Shown: positions 1 to 6,542 of the stretch, piece after piece
Layout: every line of letters starts with the position of its first letter
Numbering within the stretch: position 1 is the stretch's first letter
Assembly (NCBI GenBank): GCA_022839445.1
Contig: JALHFC010000028.1
Coordinates: 5,249 to 18,158, forward strand
Direction: 5' to 3'
Origin: Pelotomaculum sp.
GTDB lineage: Bacteria > Bacillota > Desulfotomaculia > Desulfotomaculales > Pelotomaculaceae
Length of the DNA stretch: 12,910 nucleotides
Notes under the pieces: model-generated
Seen by the model: the letters and a program-made list of their open reading frames with translations, nothing else
Database searches by the model: none
What the model was told of the DNA's origin: nothing
Position numbers and translations under genes: made by a program

Positions 1-52
1 AACACATAACGCCGCAAACACCCCGGCAGGTACAATCCCACCGCAATATCGA

Positions 53-556
53 CTAATACAAGGAAGGTGTGTCCCCTTTCCTTATTCTATTGATCAAGCC
101 GCCGGCGGTGATGATTTGTTGCATGAAGGGGGGGACCGGGGCGGCTTGGTAGGTTTTGCCGGTAGTGAGATTGGTGATCGTGCCGCTGCCGGCGTCCACC
201 GTCACCTCGTCGCCTTCTTTGATATCTTCCGCGGCCTCAAACGACTCAAAAATGGGCAGGCCGATATTAAAGGCGTTGCGGTAGAAAATCCGGGCAAACG
301 TGCCGGCTATTACACATGAAACTCCTGCGGCCTTGATTGCCACCGGGGCGTGCTCTCTGGAGCTGCCGCACCCGAAATTCTTGCCGGCTGCGATAATGTC
401 GCCCGGCTTGACTTGGCTAGGGAAAGCAGGGTCGGCGTCTTCCATGCAGTGCCTGGCCAACTCGGCCGGGTCGGAGGTATTGAGATAGCGTGCCGGAATA
501 ATGGCGTCGGTGTCAACATCCGAACCAAACTTCCACACTTTGCCTTTCAGCAACAT
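53..556 (-). CDS. leuD: 3-isopropylmalate dehydratase small subunit LeuD
   Basis: Small subunit of the cytoplasmic LeuCD isomerase, which converts 2-isopropylmalate to 3-isopropylmalate in leucine synthesis. The 167-residue product has the swivel-domain features of the family: an N-terminal DVDTDAIIPARYL stretch (about residues 13-25) and the signature FGCGSSREHAP at 61-71. The ATG start lies 3 bases after the leuC stop, and its ribosome binding site (GGAGGTG) lies in the last leuC codons, so the two subunits are probably translationally coupled. The ending is odd. After the usual GGLIN-like helix the protein finishes KGDTPSLY (160-167), and codons 161-165 are exactly the 15-bp motif GGGGACACACCTTCC that bounds the repeats near 11.3 kb. 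This suggests that a repeat element replaced the original stop. The 52 bases downstream to the window edge show no terminator and no recognisable gene start. Confidence 0.96.
   Translation of the reverse strand: MLLKGKVWKFGSDVDTDAIIPARYLNTSDPAELARHCMEDADPAFPSQVKPGDIIAAGKNFGCGSSREHAPVAIKAAGVSCVIAGTFARIFYRNAFNIGLPIFESFEAAEDIKEGDEVTVDAGSGTITNLTTGKTYQAAPVPPFMQQIITAGGLINRIRKGDTPSLY
62..76 (-). repeat. REP-like 15-bp motif inside the leuD 3' end
   Basis: On the minus strand these bases read GGGGACACACCTTCC. This is identical to the left boundary motif of repeat copy 1 (11289-11303) and differs by one base from the complement of the right boundary motifs (11372-11386 and 11510-11524). It falls in frame and encodes GDTPS. 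The sequence on either side does not match the 112-bp repeat, so only the motif is shared. Whether a longer element continues past position 1 cannot be seen. Confidence 0.6.
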
Positions 557-559
557 CTT

Positions 560-1822
560 TTATTTCACCTCCCAGGGGCCGGCGATGCGGCCCATTACCG
601 CCGAGGCGGCGGCAACTGCCGGATTGGCAAGGTAGACCTCGCTCTCCGGGTGTCCCATCCGGCCTACGAAATTGCGGTTGGTAGTAGAAACGGCACGCTC
701 CCCGGCAGCCAGGATACCCATGTGCCCGCCCAGGCAGGGCCCGCAGGTGGGGGTGCTTACGGCGGCGCCGGCTTCGATAAATGTTTCGATCAGTCCCTCT
801 TTCAGCGCCTGCAGGTAGATGTCCTGGGTGCCGGGAAGGATGATCAGGCGCACGTTTTTATGCACTTTCTTACCTTGAAGCGCCTTTGCGGCTTCCCTTA
901 AGTCCCCGATGCGACCGTTGGTGCAGGAACCGATGATCGCCTGGTCAATCTCCACGTGGCCGGCCTCGCTCACCGGCCGGCTGTTTTCCGGCAGGTGAGG
1001 AAAAGCCACCTGGGGCTCAATCCGGGAAGCATCATAATGGTAAACTCTAGCATACTTTGCGTCCGGATCGCTCCGGTAAAACTTGTAGGGGCGCCTGCAG
1101 CGGCCCTCGACGTAAGCGCGGGTAATTTCGTCCGGGGCGATAATACCGTTTTTACCCCCGGCCTCAATGGCCATATTGCACATGGTAAAGCGCCCGTCCA
1201 TGGACAGGTTTTCAATAATAGGCCCGGTAAACTCCATAGCCCGGTACAGCGCCCCGTCCACCCCGATGTCCCCGATGGTGTGCAGGATCAGGTCCTTGCC
1301 GCCCACCCAGGGTTTAAGTTCCCCTTCAAATTCAAACCTTGTGGACTCCGGCACTTTCAGCCAGGTCTCCCCCAAAGCCATAGCCGCAGCCAGGTCGGTG
1401 CTGCCGACACCGGTGGAAAAAGCGCCCAGAGCGCCGTATGTGCAGGTGTGCGAATCAGCGCCGATCACCAGGTCACCGGGCCCGACCAAGCCCTGCTCGG
1501 GCAGCAGGCAGTGCTCGATCCCCATGCGACCTACCTCAAAATAGTTGGACAAATTGTGCTTATGTGCAAAATCCTTTACTAGCTTGGCTTGCCCGGCCGA
1601 CTTGATATCCTTATTGGGTACGAAGTGGTCGGGAACCAGAGCTATACGCTCCTGATCAAACACAGTATCGACGCCGATTTTTTCAAACTCTTGAATGGCT
1701 ACCGGCGCTGTGATATCGTTTCCTAAAACCAGGTCAACCCGGGCGCTGATTAGTTCTCCCGGCGTCACCTTTTCCTTCCCGGCGTGGGCCGCCAGGATCT
1801 TTTCCGTAATTGTCATCGGCAT
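560..1822 (-). CDS. leuC: 3-isopropylmalate dehydratase large subunit LeuC
   Basis: Large, iron-sulfur-bearing subunit of the LeuCD isomerase, an aconitase-family enzyme acting after LeuA. The 420-residue length matches the shorter LeuC type common in Firmicutes and archaea. The three expected [4Fe-4S] cysteines are visible: Cys300 in IGSCTNGR, and Cys360 and Cys363 in TCGPCLGG. Other aconitase-like motifs are GADSHTCTYG (about 121-130) and GRMGHPESEVYLANP near the C-terminus. The ATG at 1822 is preferred because GAGGTGAG lies 6 bases upstream; the next ATG, at 1816, is poorly spaced. The gene begins 26 bases after the leuA stop and ends 3 bases before leuD. Confidence 0.97.
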   Translation of the reverse strand: MPMTITEKILAAHAGKEKVTPGELISARVDLVLGNDITAPVAIQEFEKIGVDTVFDQERIALVPDHFVPNKDIKSAGQAKLVKDFAHKHNLSNYFEVGRMGIEHCLLPEQGLVGPGDLVIGADSHTCTYGALGAFSTGVGSTDLAAAMALGETWLKVPESTRFEFEGELKPWVGGKDLILHTIGDIGVDGALYRAMEFTGPIIENLSMDGRFTMCNMAIEAGGKNGIIAPDEITRAYVEGRCRRPYKFYRSDPDAKYARVYHYDASRIEPQVAFPHLPENSRPVSEAGHVEIDQAIIGSCTNGRIGDLREAAKALQGKKVHKNVRLIILPGTQDIYLQALKEGLIETFIEAGAAVSTPTCGPCLGGHMGILAAGERAVSTTNRNFVGRMGHPESEVYLANPAVAAASAVMGRIAGPWEVK

Positions 1823-1848
1823 TTTATGCTCACCTCGTCTTTATAGGC

Positions 1849-3264
1849 CTATTCTCTGGCTTTGGCCTGCTTTGTCTCGCAAATCAGCTTGTTTACAGCA
1901 TTGACATAGGCCTTGGCGCTGGCCTCCAGGACGTCGGTGCTGATGCCCCGGCCCATGAAAACTCTCTTGCAGATGGCGTCAACCGGACCATTGCCGCAGG
2001 CCGCTTCCTCCATAGTGTTGCCGTTTTGCTTCAAACCTATTGTAGCGGTAGGCACAATAGAGGTGCCGCTGGAAATATGCAGGTACACCAGCGAATAGGA
2101 GTCCGGCATGCGGCTTATTACTTCCTCGGCGATAGCTTCGATATCCTCGTCGGTAACGTTCATTTTTTTATCCGACAATTTCTTAAAACTAGTAAAGGCG
2201 TTGTTTAACTCTTCCTTGTTCAGGTAATAGCCGAGGTCTTCCAAGCGCTCTTGAAAAGCATGCCTGCCCGAGTGCTTGCCCAGCACCAGGTTGCTCCTGC
2301 TGATCCCTACCATGGCCGGACTCATGATCTCGTAAGTAGTGCGCTCTTTGAGCATGCCGTCCTGATGGATCCCTGCTTCGTGGGCAAAGGCGTTGTCGCC
2401 CACCACTGCCTTGTTGGCCTGGACCTTCATCCCGGTCAGAGTGCTCACCAGCCTGCTGGTCCTGTAAATTTCCTTCGTGTGAGTGCCGGTGTAAAACCCA
2501 AACAGGTCCCGCCTGGTGTGGATGGCCATAATTACTTCCTCAAGGGCGGCGTTGCCGGCCCGCTCGCCGATCCCGTTAATGGCGCCCTCCACCTGCCTGG
2601 CGCCGTTTAATACGGCAGCCAGGGAATTGGCGACAGCCAGGCCGAGGTCATCGTGGCAGTGCACGCTGACAATAGCTTTTTCTATGCCGTTCACTTTATT
2701 GCATATATCACTAATTAGCTTTCCCCACTCCACGGGGATGGCGTAGCCGACTGTATCCGGTATATTGACGACCGTAGCGCCGGCGGCGATCACCGCCTCC
2801 AGCACCCGGCACAGAAAGTCAAAGTCGGAGCGGGCGGCGTCTTCGGGCGAAAATTCTACGTCGGACGTATAGGCCTTGGCGTGTTTCACCGCCGCCACAG
2901 CCGTTTCCAGCACCTCTTCCCGGCTCATGCGCAGCTTGTGCTGCAAGTGGATGTCCGATGTAGCAATAAAGGTGTGTATCCGCGCCTGTTCGGCCTCCTT
3001 TACAGCTTCCCAGGCGCGGTCTATATCTTGAAAGTTGGCTCTGGACAGGCCGGCCACCGTCACGCCCTTTACCTCACGGGCAATGGCGCGCACGGCCTGA
3101 AAGTCCCCGGGAGAAGAAATGGGGAAGCCAGCTTCAATGATATCAACTCCAAGCCTGGCCAGTTGCTTGGCTATTTGAAGTTTTTCAACGGTATTAAGGC
3201 TTACGCCGGGAGATTGTTCTCCGTCTCTTAAAGTGGTATCAAAAATATAAACGCGCTGGCTCAT
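1849..3264 (-). CDS. leuA: 2-isopropylmalate synthase LeuA with shortened regulatory domain
   Basis: Condenses acetyl-CoA with 2-ketoisovalerate, the committed step of leucine synthesis. The TIM-barrel catalytic half is intact: TLRDGEQSPG (residues 11-20), the metal-binding HCHDDLG (202-208) and NGIGERAGNA (230-239). The GRHAFQERL linker and the start of the C-terminal regulatory domain (SSGTSIVPTA, 398-407) follow. The start is set at the ATG at 3264 (MSQRVYIF) because GGAGGGGAG ends 7 bases upstream; an in-frame ATG at 3282 precedes that site. The product is 471 residues, short for full-length LeuA (about 510-525). GNGPVDA (424-430) is separated from GRGISTD by only 7 residues (ICKRVFM), where E. 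coli LeuA has about 45. The missing piece includes the GxGKDALG-type segment of the leucine-binding region, so feedback inhibition may be lost. Citramalate synthase is a less likely alternative. Confidence 0.93.
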   Translation of the reverse strand: MSQRVYIFDTTLRDGEQSPGVSLNTVEKLQIAKQLARLGVDIIEAGFPISSPGDFQAVRAIAREVKGVTVAGLSRANFQDIDRAWEAVKEAEQARIHTFIATSDIHLQHKLRMSREEVLETAVAAVKHAKAYTSDVEFSPEDAARSDFDFLCRVLEAVIAAGATVVNIPDTVGYAIPVEWGKLISDICNKVNGIEKAIVSVHCHDDLGLAVANSLAAVLNGARQVEGAINGIGERAGNAALEEVIMAIHTRRDLFGFYTGTHTKEIYRTSRLVSTLTGMKVQANKAVVGDNAFAHEAGIHQDGMLKERTTYEIMSPAMVGISRSNLVLGKHSGRHAFQERLEDLGYYLNKEELNNAFTSFKKLSDKKMNVTDEDIEAIAEEVISRMPDSYSLVYLHISSGTSIVPTATIGLKQNGNTMEEAACGNGPVDAICKRVFMGRGISTDVLEASAKAYVNAVNKLICETKQAKARE

Positions 3265-3294
3265 TCCTTGACTCCCCTCCATATCTATCTATAT

Positions 3295-4959
3295 TTAACC
3301 AATTGCTTCACTGATGTTCGACCCGTTTAAGACCATAGGGAGGACGTTTTCACAATGGTCGACGATGCAGTTTACCATAACCGGCGCCGCAGACGTCAGT
3401 ATTCGCGGCAGCAATTCGGTCAGTTGCGAAGGGCTGTCCACAGTATACCCTTCCATCCCATAGATCCTGCCGAGCGCGGCAAAATCAGGGTTAAACTGTA
3501 TATCTACAGCGACATATCTTTTATCATGATAAAATTCCTGCAGCTGGCGGACCATGCCCAGCCGGCTGTTATTAATAACAAATACTTTTAACGGCAGTTT
3601 CTGCTCGGCCGCAGTCCCTAGTTCCTGCATGGTCATCTGCAACCCGCCGTCGCCGACGATTGGGATCACGGTCCGGTCGGGCGCGCCTAGTTTAGCGCCG
3701 ATGGCGGCCGGCAGGCAAAAACCCATCGCCCCGAGCCCGCCGGAAGTTATAAAACTGCGGGGTTCCGAGAACCGCATGTACTGGGCCGCCCACATCTGGT
3801 GCTGCCCGACATCGGTAACCACGATAGCGTCTTCACCTTTTAGCTCATTTATCTTTTCCATCACAAATTGAGGCTTTAAGCTGTCGCCGCCCTGGTTGTA
3901 ACGCAGGGGATACTCCTCTTTTAATTGCCGGATCCTTTCCACCCACCGCGCGTTGTCCTTCTTTTTAAGGTGGGGCAGGATGGCGCCCAAAACCGATTTC
4001 ACATCGCCCACAATGGGCAAATGGCTGCGCACGTTTTTACCGATCTCGGCGGGATCAATGTCGATATGGATAATCCGGGCTTTAGGCGCAAACCCGCTGA
4101 TCTTGGTGACAACCCGGTCATCAAAGCGGGCGCCGGCAGCGATCAGGCAATCGCATTCCGTTACTGCCTGGTTGGCGTACCGGGTGCCGTGCAACCCGAG
4201 CATCCCTAGAAACAGCGGGTGGTCGCCGGGAAAACAGCCCAGCCCCATCAGGGTGTGGGCAACCGGCGCGGAAATAGTTTCCGCAAGTTTTTGCAACTCA
4301 CCGGCAGCGTCTGCGATCCGGACCCCCCCGCCCGCGTAGATCGCCGGACGCTCCGACTCCATGATTATCTTGGCGGCCTGCTGCACCATCGCCGCGTGCC
4401 CCTTGTAGGTAGGTTTATAACCCGGCATATTCACGGTCTTGGGGTACTTAAACTCAATCTTGGCCTGCGCTACATCCTTGGGCAAGTCAATCAACACCGG
4501 TCCGGGACGGCCGGTGGAAGCAAGATGAAATGCCTTTTTTACAATAGAAGGCAACTGTTTGGGATCCTTCACCAGGTAGTTATGCTTGGTAACCGGTAAT
4601 GTGATCCCGGTTATATCCACCTCCTGGAAAGCATCGGTGCCGACCAGGCTGGTGGCCACCTGGCCCGTAATCAGCACCAGGGGCGCCGAATCCATGTAGG
4701 CGTTGGCTATGCCGGTAACCAGGTTGGTGGCGCCTGGCCCTGATGTGGTCAGGCAAACCCCCACCTTCCCGGTCACCCGGGCATAACCGTCCGCCGCGTG
4801 GGCGGCGCCCTGCTCGTGCCGGACCAGGACATGCTTAATGGTAGTATTATTCAGGGCATCGTAGACAGGGAGGATTGCCCCGCCCGGGTACCCGAAAATT
4901 ATCTCCACATTTTCCTGCTCTAAACAGCGGATAAGGGCTTCCGCAACGGTGATTTTCAA
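3295..4959 (-). CDS. ilvB: Second acetolactate synthase large subunit (IlvB2)
   Basis: ThDP- and FAD-dependent acetohydroxyacid synthase catalytic subunit of 554 residues, normal for the family. The catalytic Glu is Glu49 in RHEQGAAHAADGYAR, the GARFDDRV stretch lies near 276-283, and the ThDP/Mg motif starts with GDG at 436-438 and ends with Asn463-Asn464. The start is TTG at 4959, with AAGGGGGG about 9 bases upstream; the only nearby ATG runs straight into a stop. It is a clear paralog of the ilvB at 6543-8210 but diverged, and it lies between ilvC and leuA without its own regulatory subunit. Leu473 (codon 3541-3543, CTG) occupies the position of the conserved Trp in MVRQWQ, which in known AHAS enzymes affects 2-ketobutyrate preference and herbicide binding. 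It may therefore be an acetolactate-biased isozyme serving valine and leucine. This function is inferred. Confidence 0.93.
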   Translation of the reverse strand: MKITVAEALIRCLEQENVEIIFGYPGGAILPVYDALNNTTIKHVLVRHEQGAAHAADGYARVTGKVGVCLTTSGPGATNLVTGIANAYMDSAPLVLITGQVATSLVGTDAFQEVDITGITLPVTKHNYLVKDPKQLPSIVKKAFHLASTGRPGPVLIDLPKDVAQAKIEFKYPKTVNMPGYKPTYKGHAAMVQQAAKIIMESERPAIYAGGGVRIADAAGELQKLAETISAPVAHTLMGLGCFPGDHPLFLGMLGLHGTRYANQAVTECDCLIAAGARFDDRVVTKISGFAPKARIIHIDIDPAEIGKNVRSHLPIVGDVKSVLGAILPHLKKKDNARWVERIRQLKEEYPLRYNQGGDSLKPQFVMEKINELKGEDAIVVTDVGQHQMWAAQYMRFSEPRSFITSGGLGAMGFCLPAAIGAKLGAPDRTVIPIVGDGGLQMTMQELGTAAEQKLPLKVFVINNSRLGMVRQLQEFYHDKRYVAVDIQFNPDFAALGRIYGMEGYTVDSPSQLTELLPRILTSAAPVMVNCIVDHCENVLPMVLNGSNISEAIG

Positions 4960-5011
4960 ACTACATTCCCCCCTTATGCCGGTACCTTGTTGCTGGGTAG
5001 CAAAGCCCTAT

Positions 5012-6004
5012 TTATTTTTTCAGCCAGGGCATCATGGCGCGAAGCTCGGCGCCGACTTTTTCTACCAAAAGTTCTTTTTCCCGCTTGGCTATGGCATTGT
5101 AAACGGGACGGTTGGCTTGGTTTTCCAGGATCCATTTCCGGGCAAACTTGCCGTTTTGCACTTCAGCCAGAATCTTTTTCATTTCCTTGCGTGTTTCTTC
5201 GGTGATGATCCTTTCACCGGACACGTAGTCACCGTACTCGGCGGTGTTGCTGATCGAGTAACGCATCAGGCTTAAGCCCCCCTCGTTGATCAGGTCGATA
5301 ATCAGCTTCATTTCATGAAAACACTCAAAGTAGGCCATTTCCGGGGAATAACCCGCTTCCACCAGCGTATCAAAGCCGGCTTTCATCAATTCAGTGACGC
5401 CGCCGCAGAGCACGGCCTGCTCACCAAAGAGGTCGGTTTCCGTCTCCTCTTTGAATGTGGTTTCAAACACCCCGGCCCGTGTGCCGCCGATACCCTTGGC
5501 GTAAGCCAGGCCCAATTCCTTGGCTTTGCCGGTGTAGTCCTGGTAAACAGCAACCAGGCTGGGGACCCCTTTGCCCTCCTGGAACATCCGGCGCACCATA
5601 TGGCCGGGTCCCTTGGGCGCCACCATGAAAACGTCTATGTTTGCCGGCGGCACAATCTGGCCGTAGTGGATGTTGAAGCCGTGGGAAAACATGAGGGCGT
5701 TACCTTCCTTGAGGTAGGGCTCGATCTCAGCCTTAAAGATCTGCGCCTGCAGCTCATCAGGAACTAAGATCTGGATAATATCGCCCTCTGCCGCCGCCTC
5801 CTTAACAAGCTTTACTTCCAGACCGTCTTTTTCGGCCTGCTCCCAGTCCGGCAAATCCCGGCGCAATCCGACGACAACATCCAGCCCGCTGTCTTTAAGG
5901 TTTTGCGCCTGGGCGTGTCCCTGGCTGCCATACCCGATGATGGCGATCTTTTTACCCTTTAACAAGCCTAAGTCCGCGTCTTGATCATAGTACACCTTTA
6001 CCAT
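5012..6004 (-). CDS. ilvC: Ketol-acid reductoisomerase (class I) IlvC
   Basis: Isomerises and reduces acetolactate or acetohydroxybutyrate to the dihydroxy acids. At 330 residues it is a class I enzyme. The Rossmann motif GYGSQGHAQAQNL is at 24-36. The Mg-binding and catalytic residues are present: Asp191 and Glu195 in ETETDLFGE, Glu227 and Glu231 in ECFHE, Ser252 in SISNTAEYG. The cofactor-specificity loop reads LRRDLPDW (47-54, codons 5843-5866). Both serines expected in an NADPH-type LRxGSxSW loop are replaced, the last by Asp53, which predicts preference for NADH. The ATG shares one base with the ilvN stop (TAATG), and the ribosome binding site (GAGGGGG) lies inside ilvN, so translation is coupled. 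A 52-base gap with only a weak 5-bp hairpin follows before ilvB2. Confidence 0.97.
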   Translation of the reverse strand: MVKVYYDQDADLGLLKGKKIAIIGYGSQGHAQAQNLKDSGLDVVVGLRRDLPDWEQAEKDGLEVKLVKEAAAEGDIIQILVPDELQAQIFKAEIEPYLKEGNALMFSHGFNIHYGQIVPPANIDVFMVAPKGPGHMVRRMFQEGKGVPSLVAVYQDYTGKAKELGLAYAKGIGGTRAGVFETTFKEETETDLFGEQAVLCGGVTELMKAGFDTLVEAGYSPEMAYFECFHEMKLIIDLINEGGLSLMRYSISNTAEYGDYVSGERIITEETRKEMKKILAEVQNGKFARKWILENQANRPVYNAIAKREKELLVEKVGAELRAMMPWLKK

Positions 6005-6525
6005 TAATTTACATCCCCCTCTTTTTGGCTGTTATTTTTAGAACTGGATTTAGTGCCCCGCAACATGGCTATTTTTCCTGTTCGGACCAGTTCTTTGATC
6101 CCAAATGGGCGTAGCGAGTCTTCAAACGCGTCTATTTTACCCTCGTTCCCGGTTATCTCTACAGTCAGGGTTTTTAAACCCACATCTACAATGCGGGCGC
6201 GAAAAATATCCACCAGCTGCATGATTTCCGCTCTTTTCGAAGCGTCGGCGTGGACCTTGATCAGGACCAACTCCCGGTCAACGTAGGCGTCCCTGGTGAT
6301 GTCGCTGATTTTAATCACGTCCACCAGCTTGTGCAGTTGCTTGTTTACCTGCTCCAGGTAGCGGTCGTCACCCTCCACCACAATGGTCATCCTGGAAACG
6401 GAGGGGTCTTCTGTCCTGCCAACCGCCAGGCTGTCAATGTTAAACCCGCGGCGGCTAAAAAGCCCGGCGACCCGCGCCAGCACTCCCGGATTGTTTTCCA
6501 CCAGTACTGCCAGGGTATGTGTCAT
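6004..6525 (-). CDS. ilvN: Acetolactate synthase small (regulatory) subunit IlvN/IlvH
   Basis: Regulatory subunit that activates the AHAS catalytic subunit and usually confers valine feedback inhibition. It is 173 residues long with an N-terminal ACT domain (about 3-76: HTLAVLVENNPGVLARVAGLFSR begins it, with RGFNIDSLAVG next) and the usual C-terminal domain (about 85-160: ELVLIKVHA, VDVGLKTLTVEITG, FGIKELVRTG). The last 16 residues are a polar tail outside the domains. The ATG at 6525 is preceded by AAGGGGAG at normal spacing and lies 17 bases after the ilvB stop. It is the only small subunit in the operon although there are two catalytic subunit genes, so it may serve both or only its immediate neighbour. 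Confidence 0.97.
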   Translation of the reverse strand: MTHTLAVLVENNPGVLARVAGLFSRRGFNIDSLAVGRTEDPSVSRMTIVVEGDDRYLEQVNKQLHKLVDVIKISDITRDAYVDRELVLIKVHADASKRAEIMQLVDIFRARIVDVGLKTLTVEITGNEGKIDAFEDSLRPFGIKELVRTGKIAMLRGTKSSSKNNSQKEGDVN

Positions 6526-6542
6526 ATATATCTCCCCTTATC

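Noticed and set aside
102..115. Possible frameshift or truncation of leuD because of its unusual end
   Set aside because: The LeuD domain is complete through the conserved AGGLIN segment; only a short tail differs, so the gene is extended rather than broken.
4960..5011. Regulatory hairpin or promoter between ilvC and ilvB2
   Set aside because: Only a 5-bp stem (TTGCT/AGCAA) with no T-tract and no convincing -35/-10 pair was found.
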